Source of the DNA: Methanobacterium_D sp040373355
Lineage (GTDB): Archaea > Methanobacteriota > Methanobacteria > Methanobacteriales > Methanobacteriaceae
Length of the DNA: 64,000 bases
Assembly: GCF_047495555.1 (NCBI RefSeq)
Contig: NZ_CP166866.1
Span: 124,001-188,000, forward strand
Direction: 5' to 3'
Of this stretch, positions 50,977 to 61,005 are shown piece after piece. Each line of letters starts with the position of its first letter. Positions within the stretch are counted from its first letter, which is position 1. The notes under the pieces are model-generated. The model was not told where the DNA came from, did no database searches, and saw only the letters and a list, made by a program, of their open reading frames with translations. The translations under genes were made by a program, and so were the position numbers.

Positions 50977-52471
50977 GTATCTCGGTAGAATATTTGACTC
51001 CCCCTTCTCCTATCACCAGAATGATATCATCTTTTTTAGCTTTAGAAACTGCCATATTTATGCTTTCTTCAACCTGTTCTTTACTTGCACCCAAAGTACC
51101 ATTTTTAGAGCTTTTTTTACTTGCTTCAGTAAATAATACAGACATATCTACATTTATTTTATTTAGAGCATTTCTACTTGCATTTGATGATACTATTATT
51201 AAATCTGCATCTTTTAATATTTTTGCTATTTCTATATCTCCCTTTATTCCACTTTCAGAAGATATTGTATTTACTACTATTAACTTTGAACCTTCTTTTT
51301 TTTCTGAGATCATGGTTTGAATTATTGCCTTAACTCCCGCAGGATTATGGGCATAATCAACAATAACTCTATTTCCAATATTAAATTCCTGAAATCTGCC
51401 TTCTACTCCCTCAAAGCTTTCAATACCTTTAACTATGTAATCAAAATCAATATCTAAAGCCACTGCACCACATGCTGCAGCAAGAGCATTATAAATATTA
51501 TGAATTCCCTTATTTTTCAATTTAATTCGAGCCTCTTTGGAGCCTATAGCTAAAGTAAATTCATTATCATGAATATTATATGCTTTAACATGAGCATCAG
51601 GTCTATTAAAACCACAGGAACATTCATAGACACCCAAATGTCCTAAATAATAAATAGAATATTCTAGATCTAAACTACAAATAGGACATTTCCTTTTTTC
51701 AGGATAAGCATCTACAATAAGGTCTAAATGTTCAATCCCATAGAATAAGCTTTTTTGAGGATTATTAAGCTCAAGACATGCTATTACTGGGTCATCAGCA
51801 TTTAAAGCCAATGTATCTGCAACATCTAATATTTCTCCTTTACATTTGATGTAATCAGAAAATTTTCCAGAATTATTTAAATGATCTCGAGATATATTGG
51901 TAATAATTCCAATATTAACCTTAGAATTTAATGCAGAAGTTTTAATTTCGTTATGATTACCAAAAGTACCAATTTCTAAAACAGCCGCGTTACCATCTAA
52001 CCTTGCCTGTAAAGGAGGAATTAATTCAGTATTACCTTGAATATTCATTCCATGTTCTGGAACTTTTTTTCCAGCTTCTTTTAAAATATTTTTAAGCATC
52101 CATGTTGTTGTGGTTTTTCCGTTGGTCCCTGTTATCCCTACAACAGGCTTATTAACATCACATAAGCTTAAAACTTCATCTACACTTATTATATCTGCAT
52201 CAGAAGTACTTTCTATTTTCTCAATTAATTTTTCATTTTTTAGTAAGCTTGGAGCTACAGCAATTATATCTGTATTCTTTAAAATTTCCCAATCGTGTTC
52301 TCCAAGGTTAAGTTTTATTCCTTCCTTTTCAAGTATTGGTATTTGAGGGCTTTGGGTTGAAAGGTCTGATACAGTTACATCTGCACCATTATCTTTTAAA
52401 ATTCGTGCCATTAGACTTCCTACAGTTCCACAGCCACCTATAACTACTATTTTGGATCCTTGTATATTCAT
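50957..52471 (-). CDS. Mur ligase family protein with MurT-like zinc ribbon
   Basis: A 504-residue ATP-dependent amide ligase. An N-terminal Rossmann-like domain (VVIGGCGTVGSLMARIL) precedes the ATP loop GITGTNGKTTTTWML, NISRDHLNNSG and VDYAHNPAGV, the usual three Mur domains. Around residue 262 there is an inserted ribbon (CPICSLDLEYS...GVYECSCGFNRP) as in MurT, the glutamine-linked lipid II amidation enzyme. No GatD partner is seen. In Methanobacteriales such ligases build the pseudomurein peptide. It lies 21 bp after the double Mur ligase. Confidence 0.85.
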   Translation of the reverse strand: MNIQGSKIVVIGGCGTVGSLMARILKDNGADVTVSDLSTQSPQIPILEKEGIKLNLGEHDWEILKNTDIIAVAPSLLKNEKLIEKIESTSDADIISVDEVLSLCDVNKPVVGITGTNGKTTTTWMLKNILKEAGKKVPEHGMNIQGNTELIPPLQARLDGNAAVLEIGTFGNHNEIKTSALNSKVNIGIITNISRDHLNNSGKFSDYIKCKGEILDVADTLALNADDPVIACLELNNPQKSLFYGIEHLDLIVDAYPEKRKCPICSLDLEYSIYYLGHLGVYECSCGFNRPDAHVKAYNIHDNEFTLAIGSKEARIKLKNKGIHNIYNALAAACGAVALDIDFDYIVKGIESFEGVEGRFQEFNIGNRVIVDYAHNPAGVKAIIQTMISEKKEGSKLIVVNTISSESGIKGDIEIAKILKDADLIIVSSNASRNALNKINVDMSVLFTEASKKSSKNGTLGASKEQVEESINMAVSKAKKDDIILVIGEGGVKYSTEILGKFKD

Positions 52472-52492
52472 GAAGACGAGTCCGTTTTTGAA

Positions 52493-55291
52493 TTAACTTT
52501 TATCTTTGAGGTTTTTAAATGCTTCTATACCTTTGTATATATCAGATTTAACGTTGTCGTAGGCGTTTACTACTCCCGGACCTATATGAATTATAGTATC
52601 TCTTTTTTTAGCAATTTCTAATGCCTTTATTATTGAATCAACAACTGTATCAGTTCGATATGATTCTAAGTTACTTGCACCATCTATTACTGTTTTTGCA
52701 GCTTCTTGATCTATAACTTCAGTAGTTTCATTTTTTGCACTTGCAATAACAACATCTGCATATTTTCCAAGTGTTTCTCCTACCTTAAATTTATCACGTA
52801 CAGTTAAAGTATCAGGATTATCAACAGATATTATAAGGTTTCCTTTAACATTTAGGCCATCTAAAAGACGTTCCATAGCTTCAGGGTTATGGGCCGCATC
52901 CATAAATATATTAACATGATTAACAGTATCGATCTTTTCAAACCTACCGTTTACGCCAGGGAATGTTTCAATCTTTCCTTTAATATAATCTAAATCAAAA
53001 TCAAGGGCCAAATTTACTGCAAATACTGCTAATGCATTTTCTACATTACATGATCCTGGTACTTTAAGATTTACTCTCATACTGACAGGGCCTCTATATT
53101 TTCTTTCGAAATTATCACAACTACAACACATCTTACCGCAATTTTTACAGACTACAGTTGGTATTTTTCCAGTTTTAATTGTAAATTTTGAACCATAAAG
53201 GCCATTAAGCTCCACATCTTCTGCTAAAACTGTGTATTCAATGTTATGTTTATGAGCATAAGTTTTACCATCGTGTGTTATCTCTCGGGGTTCATTAAAA
53301 CCATAATAAATTAATTCTTCTTCAAATTTAGGTGCTAGTCTACTTATAATGGGATCATCGCCATTTGCAATTAAAACTCCATTTTGGTGCAGTAAATCTT
53401 TTATTGCGACATTTCTTTCCACATATTCTTCATAGGTATTAAATTCATCCATATGGTCTGGTGTGAGATTTGTCAAAATTCCAACACATATTTCAAGCCC
53501 CTCAACCATCCGAATAGTTCCATGGGGAAGCTCAAATACTGCAAAATCAGTGCTCCCAGTTCCATTTTCAACAATGAAATCAACAAGACCTTCAATAACC
53601 AGTGAATTTTGTAATGAAGAGAAAATTAAAGTATTATATTTATCATCTAAAGTGAAATTTGTCATATTAGTGGTAGTTGTTTTACCATCTGTCCCTGCAA
53701 TTCCAATCATTGGAACCTTTATGAGGGAATTAATCATTCTCCCAATGTCTGTTGTACCTATTTCTTTGATCTCATAGTTTTCTTCACATTTATAAATAAA
53801 CTCTCGGACTTCAGAATTTTTAGGAACATTAGGAGAAATAAAAACAACATCTGCCCACATTGCATGTTCATTCATGTGAGCACCTAGTTCTACAGCAATT
53901 CCCTTTGCTTTAAGCGTTTCAATTTTTTTCTGAGCCTTTTTAGGGAGTTGATCCATTCCTTTAATATCAGATATAATAACTTCGTTACCTAAATAATTTA
54001 AAAGGTCTGCTGCTGGTCTTCCTGCATTTCCTGCGCCAATTATGAGTACCTTTTTGCCTGTAATCACAATATCATCCTTTGTTAACCACTGTAATGTTTC
54101 TTGTATTTTTATAAGTTTTTCCTGTCCATTTCCGCCTATGAATATATTATTATATTTTTGGCTTGACTCAACTGTAAAATCTATAATGTCTGTTGTACTT
54201 TCCATTATTTTAATATCTCCCTCGTAACCTTCGCTTATTAATTTTTCAAATGCTACATCAGTGGTATCCTCTAATCCCGGGAATAAAACTACTGTTTTAG
54301 GATTTGCCTTAGCCACTTCTTTTAGTATTTCAAATCTGCAAGCTTCATTTTCACGAGGTGTTCCTATTATAATTACATCAAAGTTTAACTCGTCTAAGAC
54401 TGCCTGTGCAGCGTCCATATTGTCCGTTTTACCAACTATAACATTGCATCCGGAAATATTTAAAGTAGTAGTTCTTCCTTTAACTCCTTTAAAATCATTA
54501 AGAGCATCGTATATTTCATTTTGCGAAATTTCTAAAAATTGTGCAACTTTTTCAGCTGCTGCAGCGTTCTGCAAATTAAACTCGCCGAATAAGTTAATAT
54601 CTTCATCAATTTTATCAAAAAAGAAAGTTTCTGTAGGATACTCCTTAATTTGAGTTAAAAGTTCATCACTTCTATTTAATACTGCAGTTTTTCCTTTTAA
54701 AAATTTAGATAAAGAAGCCTTATAATTTTCAAGCGAGTTATGATGATCCATATGGTCATGACCTATATTTGTTACAACTACCAGGTCAAAATCAAATGCA
54801 TATGAGCAAAAATCAAGGGTCATATCACAAACTTCGACTACCATAACATCATATTTTTCCTTTGCAGTCTCAAGTATAACATTAGTGTAGCCGTCAAATC
54901 CACCACCCGCATTTCCACCTACAAGTACTTTTAATCCTGCTTTTTGCAATATTTCTTTAATCATGTGACATGTAGTTGTTTTACCATTGGTTCCGGTTAC
55001 ACCTATTGTAAAAATAGACTTATGATTAGCTATAATATCAGATAAAGCTTTTTTACTGGATCTGACTTTTTCTCCAATTTTGCTGCTCCATAAACTTGGA
55101 CTTATAACAACTGCATCTGCAGAATCAATTTTATCAAAATCGTGATATCCAAGGTCAACATCTAAAGAATTATTATGATTTATTTCCACATTTTTTTGCA
55201 TGTCAGAAGCGTAAACCTTATATCCACAATCTATAAGGGATTTAACAGCATTTTTGCCTTCCGTTCCCAATCCTACCACTGCAATTTTCAT
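52493..55291 (-). CDS. Double Mur ligase (two tandem Mur modules), presumed pseudomurein peptide ligase
   Basis: A 932-residue protein with two Mur-type modules. Module one (about 1-430) has VVGLGTEGKNAVKSL, VTGTNGKTTTCHMI and NIGHDHMDHHNS. Module two (about 440-930) has LIIGAGNAGRPAADLL, IAGTDGKTTTTNMT, NLTPDHMDEFNT and MDAAHNPEAMERLL, with an inserted Cys cluster (CKNCGKMCCSC) at about 722-732. Module one lacks a clear C-terminal domain motif of the DxAHNP type, so it may be regulatory. ATG 55291 follows GGTAGGTAGT. Function as a wall peptide ligase is inferred from family and taxon. Confidence 0.85.
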   Translation of the reverse strand: MKIAVVGLGTEGKNAVKSLIDCGYKVYASDMQKNVEINHNNSLDVDLGYHDFDKIDSADAVVISPSLWSSKIGEKVRSSKKALSDIIANHKSIFTIGVTGTNGKTTTCHMIKEILQKAGLKVLVGGNAGGGFDGYTNVILETAKEKYDVMVVEVCDMTLDFCSYAFDFDLVVVTNIGHDHMDHHNSLENYKASLSKFLKGKTAVLNRSDELLTQIKEYPTETFFFDKIDEDINLFGEFNLQNAAAAEKVAQFLEISQNEIYDALNDFKGVKGRTTTLNISGCNVIVGKTDNMDAAQAVLDELNFDVIIIGTPRENEACRFEILKEVAKANPKTVVLFPGLEDTTDVAFEKLISEGYEGDIKIMESTTDIIDFTVESSQKYNNIFIGGNGQEKLIKIQETLQWLTKDDIVITGKKVLIIGAGNAGRPAADLLNYLGNEVIISDIKGMDQLPKKAQKKIETLKAKGIAVELGAHMNEHAMWADVVFISPNVPKNSEVREFIYKCEENYEIKEIGTTDIGRMINSLIKVPMIGIAGTDGKTTTTNMTNFTLDDKYNTLIFSSLQNSLVIEGLVDFIVENGTGSTDFAVFELPHGTIRMVEGLEICVGILTNLTPDHMDEFNTYEEYVERNVAIKDLLHQNGVLIANGDDPIISRLAPKFEEELIYYGFNEPREITHDGKTYAHKHNIEYTVLAEDVELNGLYGSKFTIKTGKIPTVVCKNCGKMCCSCDNFERKYRGPVSMRVNLKVPGSCNVENALAVFAVNLALDFDLDYIKGKIETFPGVNGRFEKIDTVNHVNIFMDAAHNPEAMERLLDGLNVKGNLIISVDNPDTLTVRDKFKVGETLGKYADVVIASAKNETTEVIDQEAAKTVIDGASNLESYRTDTVVDSIIKALEIAKKRDTIIHIGPGVVNAYDNVKSDIYKGIEAFKNLKDKS

Positions 55292-55952
55292 ACTACCTAC
55301 CAATATATTCTAAAGGTTTCTATGGCTATTTAAAAAAGGCTTTTAAAATTAAATTTATGCTGAATATATTTAACTGTAACGCTTGAATTCCTCCAAATTC
55401 TAACGAATAGTTTTAGTTTACAGATAAAATCACAAAAAATTGTGTATTCTTATTACATAACCTCTTCTATTACTTTATTTTATGTAACTGATTTTTTTGC
55501 CTAACTATTGTAAAAAGCCATATTACCTTCTTATATTATGTTTGTTATTAATAATAATAAACTTTTTTATGATAATAATAATCATTGAATCTAAATTATA
55601 ACATTTAAACCAAAATGTATTTTCAAACAATATAACCTTAACGCCTAATATCTTTATTTATGAATTAAATAAGAAAAACAAGAAAAGATAGAATACTCTC
55701 TATTTAACTTAATTCTCCTTTATTTTCATTCTAAATATAATTATGTTTAAAAATAGAATATAGATATTTCTTAAATCAGCAATTATATAATTATGTATTA
55801 ACAATATAAGCTTAACAAAATAAATTATTCTATTATATCTAACTTCAAAGAATGGAGATAAAATCTTATTATACTATTAAATAACAAGTAATTTCAAAAT
55901 TCAAATTAAATAACTTAAAACAAGTTACAAGGAAACAAAATAAGGTGTCAAA
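55292..55952. other. Long divergent intergenic region, very AT-rich
   Basis: 661 bp between the Mur-ligase cluster and hypD. It must hold two divergent promoters. I see no open frame with a ribosome site, no tRNA-like sequence and no long dyad. There are only simple A/T runs such as TTATTAATAATAATAA (55546-55561). AAGGTG for hypD is at its right end. Confidence 0.55.
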
Positions 55953-57008
55953 ATGAAAAACCTATCTAAAGAAATAGTAGATCGCATTGAAAATATTTCA
56001 AGACCAGTAAAAATCATGCACGTATGCGGATCCCACGAACATACAATAATGCAGCATGGAATACGATCATTAATTCCAAAAGAAGTGGAAATAGTTGCAG
56101 GACCTGGATGTCCTGTTTGTTGCGTCCCCTCAATGGAAATAGATGAATGCCTTTATCTTGCAAGGGAAGGTGTGACTATTGCCACATTTGGAGACATGTT
56201 AAGAGTTCCAGGAACAACCGGAACACTTTCTGATGCAAAAGCAGAAGGTGCTGATGTTAGAATAGTTTATGGAGTTAACAATGCAGTGGAAATAGCAGAA
56301 AAAATAGATAATGAAGTTGTATTTATGGCTGCAGGCTTTGAAACTACTGCACCTACAACTGCATCTGAAATAGTAGCAGGTCCTCCCGAAAACCTGTCTT
56401 TTTTATCATGTCACAGATTGATTCCTCCGGCTTTAAAATTCTTAATTGAATCAGGAGAAGTTAACTTAAACGCACTTATAGAGCCTGGACATGTTTCAAC
56501 AATCATTGGAACAGCACCATACCAATATTTTTCAGAAAAATATGGAATTCCCCAAGTTGTAGCCGGTTTCAATCCTTTAGATATACTCATGGGTATTTAT
56601 ATGATATTAAGACAGATTGATGAAGGAAAAGCAGAAGTTCAGAATGAATATAAGAGAGCTGTACGGGAAGAAGGAAATTTAAAAGCTCAAGAACTTATGG
56701 ATCAAGTGTTTTATATCAAAGATAAAGAATGGAGAGGTTTCCCTAAAATACCAAATTCAACTTACGAAATAAGAGATGAATTTTCAGACACTAACGCCCG
56801 TGAAAGGTTCGATATACAAGTTGAAGAGGGAGAAAAAATTCCAACAGGATGTATATGTGGTCCAATTTTACGTGGAGTGGCAAGACCCGAAGAATGTGGT
56901 CTCTTCAAAACACATTGCACACCTATGAACCCAATCGGAGCTTGTATGGTAAGTAAAGAAGGAACATGTAATATTGCATTTAGATACGGTTCATTTAGAG
57001 AAGAATAA
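55953..57008 (+). CDS. hypD: Hydrogenase maturation protein HypD
   Basis: A 351-residue Fe-S scaffold that, with HypC, assembles the Fe(CN)2CO unit of [NiFe]-hydrogenases. Seen: VCGSHEHTIMQHGIRSL, AGPGCPVCCVP (CxxC pair), TFGDMLRVPGT, MAAGFETTAPTTA, SGEVNLNALIEPGHVS and the C-terminal cluster CICGPILRGVARPEECGLF with CTPMNPIGACMVS. Complete. AAGGTG precedes the ATG. Other hyp genes are not adjacent. Confidence 0.95.
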   Translation: MKNLSKEIVDRIENISRPVKIMHVCGSHEHTIMQHGIRSLIPKEVEIVAGPGCPVCCVPSMEIDECLYLAREGVTIATFGDMLRVPGTTGTLSDAKAEGADVRIVYGVNNAVEIAEKIDNEVVFMAAGFETTAPTTASEIVAGPPENLSFLSCHRLIPPALKFLIESGEVNLNALIEPGHVSTIIGTAPYQYFSEKYGIPQVVAGFNPLDILMGIYMILRQIDEGKAEVQNEYKRAVREEGNLKAQELMDQVFYIKDKEWRGFPKIPNSTYEIRDEFSDTNARERFDIQVEEGEKIPTGCICGPILRGVARPEECGLFKTHCTPMNPIGACMVSKEGTCNIAFRYGSFREE

Positions 57009-57086
57009 TGCTCTTTAAAGACTAAATCACGTAATTTACTTCAATTTATCTAAAATTGTATCACTTACAGCTTTTCCTCTGCATAG

Positions 57087-57117
57087 TAGATCAAATCATT
57101 TAGTGAGATTTGATCTA
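57087..57117. terminator. 11-bp inverted repeat between hypD and the phosphatase gene
   Basis: TAGATCAAATC (57087-57097) pairs exactly with 57107-57117 around a 9-base loop. It lies 79 bp after hypD and 31 bp before the next ATG. It could be a terminator or a leader/operator element of the phosphatase gene. Confidence 0.5.
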
Positions 57118-57147
57118 ATCTTGAATTAATATTGGGAGAACATATAA

Positions 57148-57816
57148 ATGAAGGTAATTGCTGTAGATATTGATGGTACAATAACCGATCAAAATAGAAA
57201 GATATGTGTAAATGCAATAACCGCTCTAAGAAAAGCAGAAGATAATGGTTATCCTGTTATTTTAGTGACCGGAAATATACTTTGCGCAGCTAAAATGTTA
57301 GGAATAATGGTAGGTACATCTGGGGGAATTGTTGCTGAAAATGGCGGAGTCATACAAACAAGGGAAAAGGATCAAATTATTGGAAATATTGAAAAGTGCA
57401 AACCTGCCTATGAATATCTTAAATCAAAACAAGATATAGAAAAAGTAGAATTTTCAGACCTTAGAGTTTCTGAAGTCGCTATAAGAAGAACACTTGATGT
57501 AACTGTTGTAAAAGAAACAGTAAAAGATTTTGATGTCGAAGTTTATGATACTCAGTTTGCATTGCATCTTACAGATCCAAAGGTTAACAAGGGAAAATCA
57601 TTAGAAATGGTTGCTAAAGACATGGGCGTGACTCTTGATGAAATAATGGCAATTGGAGATAGTGAAAACGATCTTGAGTTTCTTGAAGTTGTTGGTTTTA
57701 AAGTAGCAGTTGCAAATGCAGATAAAGAGCTTAAAGAAAATACAGATTATGTGAGTAAAAAATCATATGGCGATGGTACAGCCGAGGCAATTGAAAAGTT
57801 TATTCTTAATGGTTAA
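57148..57816 (+). CDS. Phosphoglycolate phosphatase, archaeal HAD type
   Basis: A 222-residue HAD-IIB phosphatase. VDIDGTITDQ has the nucleophile Asp. VTGN is motif II, KGKSLEMV gives the Lys of motif III and IGDSENDLEFLE is motif IV. It matches the archaeal phosphoglycolate phosphatase (TIGR01487) and related sucrose-phosphatase-like enzymes. GGGAG lies before the ATG. It precedes the TldE-like gene by 32 bp. Confidence 0.85.
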   Translation: MKVIAVDIDGTITDQNRKICVNAITALRKAEDNGYPVILVTGNILCAAKMLGIMVGTSGGIVAENGGVIQTREKDQIIGNIEKCKPAYEYLKSKQDIEKVEFSDLRVSEVAIRRTLDVTVVKETVKDFDVEVYDTQFALHLTDPKVNKGKSLEMVAKDMGVTLDEIMAIGDSENDLEFLEVVGFKVAVANADKELKENTDYVSKKSYGDGTAEAIEKFILNG

Positions 57817-57848
57817 AATGTTTTTCAGTATTTAAAAGGAGGTTTTTT

Positions 57849-59150
57849 ATGATAAATATCGCAGAAGATGCGTTAAATCTTGCTTTAAAGGGTTCTGATT
57901 ATGCTGAAGTCTATATGGAAAAGGAAAATGGTATTGATATTGATATTCAAAATAATGAAATAAAATTTGCTAAAGAAGAATTCACTTGCGGTATAGGCAT
58001 TCGAGTAATTTTAAATAACAAAATGGGTTTTTCATATACAAGCAATACAGATAATATTAAAGAAACCGTTGAAAGAGCAATATTCAATGCTAAATCTAAT
58101 GTTGCTGACAATTATTTTGATTTTGCAGAAGGAACTAAATATAGCAGTGTTAAAGGACTTTATGATAAAAAAATTGAGTCAATGGCTGTTGAAGACTCTA
58201 TAGAATTTGCAAAAACAATGATAAGTGTTGTTGAAGAAGAAAATTGTGAACCAACTTCTGGAGGATTTTCCGCAGGAAGCTATGAAAGCCTAATTTTAAA
58301 TTCAAATGGAGTAAATTCAGAAGACAAATCTTCGGTATTTTCCGGATTTATTGCAGTTAATGCAGAAGATGGAGGAGTAATATCAACATCTTATGAAGGA
58401 GATTCATCAAGATCATTTGATATTAATCCCGAATGGATTGCTTTTAGAGCGTGTGAGATCGCAAAAAATTCATTAAACGGTAAGCCAATTGAAACTAAAG
58501 ATATAGATGTTGTTTTGGATTATAGAGCTGCTTCTGGACTTCTTGGAACCTTTGTAAATGCGGTAAATGCAGACAATGTTCAGAGGGGAAGGTCTATTTA
58601 TGCAGATAAATTAGAAAATGAAGTAACTACCACCTCTTTAAGCATCTATGATGATGGAACGTATGAAGGAGGTATGAACTCTTCTATAAGTGATGGAGAA
58701 GGTACTAAAACTCAAAAAACACCAGTTATTGAAAATGGAATTCTTAAAAACTTTATTTATGACATTTATACGGCTAAAAAGGGAAATACTAAAAGTACTG
58801 GTAACGGAATGCGTTCTTCATTTGCAGATATGCCTTCAGTTGGCTTAAGTAACTTTGTATTTAAATTTGATGACCTAACTGATATTTCAGAAGTAAATGA
58901 AGGCATAATTGTTACAGATGTTCTTGGAGCACATACTGCTAACCCAATTTCAGGTGATTTTTCTGTTGAAGCAAATAACGCATTTAAAATAGAAAATGGA
59001 GAAATTGGAGAGCCCATTAAAAAAGCAATGCTTTCTGGAAATATTTTTGAGGCTTTAAAGAGTGCTTCAGGAATTGTAGGAGATACAAGACAATTAGGAC
59101 CTTTTGTTATTCCACGTATTTTAGCTTCTCCTTTAAGGGTAGTAGGATAG
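57849..59150 (+). CDS. TldE/PmbA family metalloprotease-related protein
   Basis: A 433-residue TldD/TldE-fold protein. IQNNEIKFAKEEFTCGIGIRVI at the N-terminus, VVLDYRAASGLLGTFVNAVNAD in the middle and FIYDIYTAKKGNTKSTGNG near the end are typical. No HExxxH zinc motif is seen, so this is the TldE (PmbA) partner, which pairs with a catalytic TldD not in this window. AGGAGG precedes the ATG. The complex trims peptides. Confidence 0.88.
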   Translation: MINIAEDALNLALKGSDYAEVYMEKENGIDIDIQNNEIKFAKEEFTCGIGIRVILNNKMGFSYTSNTDNIKETVERAIFNAKSNVADNYFDFAEGTKYSSVKGLYDKKIESMAVEDSIEFAKTMISVVEEENCEPTSGGFSAGSYESLILNSNGVNSEDKSSVFSGFIAVNAEDGGVISTSYEGDSSRSFDINPEWIAFRACEIAKNSLNGKPIETKDIDVVLDYRAASGLLGTFVNAVNADNVQRGRSIYADKLENEVTTTSLSIYDDGTYEGGMNSSISDGEGTKTQKTPVIENGILKNFIYDIYTAKKGNTKSTGNGMRSSFADMPSVGLSNFVFKFDDLTDISEVNEGIIVTDVLGAHTANPISGDFSVEANNAFKIENGEIGEPIKKAMLSGNIFEALKSASGIVGDTRQLGPFVIPRILASPLRVVG

Positions 59151-59179
59151 CTATTACTCTTCAATTAAACCTTTTTTAA

Positions 59180-59548
59180 TTATCTAAATTTTGGATTTCT
59201 TAAAGGTCTGTAATTTTCAGTGAGTATTTTACTTTTAGTATGAGTTGCTTTTTCTTTAGATACCGGTATTTCTTCGTCGTTTAAATAGAGATTTAATTTA
59301 ATCATTCCTCGCGGATTTACCGGACCTATAACAATATCTGATCTTCTATCTATCCCTGTAAACCTCAAATGGGTAGCTTCATTCTGATTAACATGATTTC
59401 CTTTACTATCTTCATATTCGACTTCCCATCCCGTATATGTTGAAGGAATACGGACTTTAGAAACTGGTATATCTTGAGGTACATGTACATCTTCAGGTAT
59501 TGATACCAGTTCAATATGAGGTAATTTTTTCCATCCCTCTCGTGGCAT
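59180..59548 (-). CDS. Conserved hypothetical protein
   Basis: A 122-residue soluble beta-rich protein without membrane segments (VPQDIPVSKVRIPSTYTGWE and ATHLRFTGIDRRSDIVIG). No family recognised. GAGGTAATACT precedes the ATG, a good ribosome site. It starts only four bases after the gene upstream, so the two form a transcription unit. Confidence 0.6.
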   Translation of the reverse strand: MPREGWKKLPHIELVSIPEDVHVPQDIPVSKVRIPSTYTGWEVEYEDSKGNHVNQNEATHLRFTGIDRRSDIVIGPVNPRGMIKLNLYLNDEEIPVSKEKATHTKSKILTENYRPLRNPKFR

Positions 59549-59552
59549 AGTA

Positions 59553-59846
59553 TTACCTCTTTTTATTCAATTTATCCATTAGTTCTTCCTTATTTTTAAC
59601 TTCAAACGTGTATGTATAATCATAAAAGGGTCTTGCAAATTTTTTAGACTCTTCAGACATTTTCATCACGTGTTTTAGAGGAGATTTTTCCATTGTGCCA
59701 TCAGGATATACAATAGTATCTTCAAACCATTCAGCGTCTTTTTTATCTTTAAATTCTATTATTATTGCTATTTTCTGGTCAATTAATTTGCATTCCCCGC
59801 AATTATCCTTAAATGCATTTTTTATTTCTTCAAACTCTTTTGTCAT
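59553..59846 (-). CDS. Conserved hypothetical protein
   Basis: A 97-residue soluble protein (MTKEFEEIKNAFKDNCGECK start, then IIIEFKDKKDAEWFEDTIVY). I choose the ATG at 59846 with GTGAT five bases upstream; the frame stays open to 59918 but without a ribosome site. No family recognised. Cotranscribed with the gene downstream. It is divergent from the radical SAM gene. Confidence 0.55.
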   Translation of the reverse strand: MTKEFEEIKNAFKDNCGECKLIDQKIAIIIEFKDKKDAEWFEDTIVYPDGTMEKSPLKHVMKMSEESKKFARPFYDYTYTFEVKNKEELMDKLNKKR

Positions 59847-59928
59847 AATAATCACGTTATTATTATATCGTAATTTATTAATACTTTTTAGGTCAAACAT
59901 AATAATATTAAAAACCAAATTAAAATTA

Positions 59929-60951
59929 ATGACTGAATCTTTAAAAAGAGAGCTTTCAACATATTTTGAAATAATGCAAAATAAAAGGCTATCAAGATTA
60001 AAAATTGCTGAAACAATAGATGCATTTCATGAAAATAAAATTGATTCTCTTTGGAAAGAACATGAAAAAATTCATATGAATTTTAAAAACATATTTGAAA
60101 AAGCAGCAGTTATAAAGACAAAAAAGTCCTCTTTTTCTTATCTTGATTTAAAAATAAAGATTGCTGAAGAAATATATAAAAATTGTTATTTATGCGAAAA
60201 AAGATGCTATGTTGATAGAAATATAGAAAAAGGATATTGTAACGTTGGAGAGCCAAAAATAGCATCTGAATTCCTTCATATGAGTGAAGAGGTACTCCTT
60301 GTCCCCAGTCATACTATTTTCTTTGCAGGATGTAACTTTGAATGTATTTACTGTCAAAACTACGATATAAGTCAGTTTCCAGAGTCATGAATTGAAATAG
60401 AAGAGAAAAAAATGGCAAAAATCATTGATAAACATAGAATAGAAGGATCAAGAAACGTTAATTTTGTTGGAGGAGATCCAACACCTAATTTACTTTACAT
60501 TTTAAAAACAATGCAATTAACTAAAGAAAATATACCTCTTATCTGGAATAGTAATTTCTACATGAGCAGAGAGTCAATGAAACTTCTCCAGGATTTTGTT
60601 GACCTGTATCTGAGTGATTTTAAATATGGACCTTCAGACTGCGCTAATAGATTATCCGGAGTTTTAAATTATTGGGACATAGTAACAAGGAATCATAAAA
60701 TGGCAAAAGAAGCAGGAGATATGATTATCAGACACCTCGTTTTACCAAGCCACGTTGAATGCTGTTCTAAACCAATATTACATTGGATCAAACAAAATTT
60801 AGGAAATGAAACAGTTGTAAATATAATGGGACAATACAGGCCCGTTTATAGGGCAAATGAGTCCCCAGAAATAATGCGTTACCCCACCTACGAAGAAGTA
60901 GAAGAAGTTAAAAATTATGCAAAATCAATAGGTCTAATCAATATAATGTAG
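59929..60951 (+). pseudogene. PflA/PflX-type radical SAM gene interrupted by one in-frame UGA
   Basis: Reading through a single TGA (60388-60390) gives a continuous 340-codon radical SAM protein of the COG1313 type. Cys-rich CYLCEKRCYVDRNIEKGYC precedes the cluster motif GCNFECIYCQNYDIS (Cx3Cx2C). The stop comes ten residues after the last cluster Cys. The same frame then continues with NVNFVGGDPTPNLLYIL and YLSDFKYGPSD to the end at 60951. A GGA-to-TGA change would explain it, since relatives I recall often have Gly here. No frameshift is needed. This may be a fresh nonsense mutation, a sequencing error or recoding. Confidence 0.75.
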
Positions 60952-61005
60952 TTTTATTCAATATTTTAACTTAAATTGCAAATAATATATAAAAAGAAAA
61001 TTAAA

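Noticed and set aside
59695..59928. Upstream in-frame extension of the radical SAM protein
   Set aside because: It runs antisense through the hypothetical gene at 59553-59846, which has its own ribosome site; homologous sequence begins only after ATG 59929.
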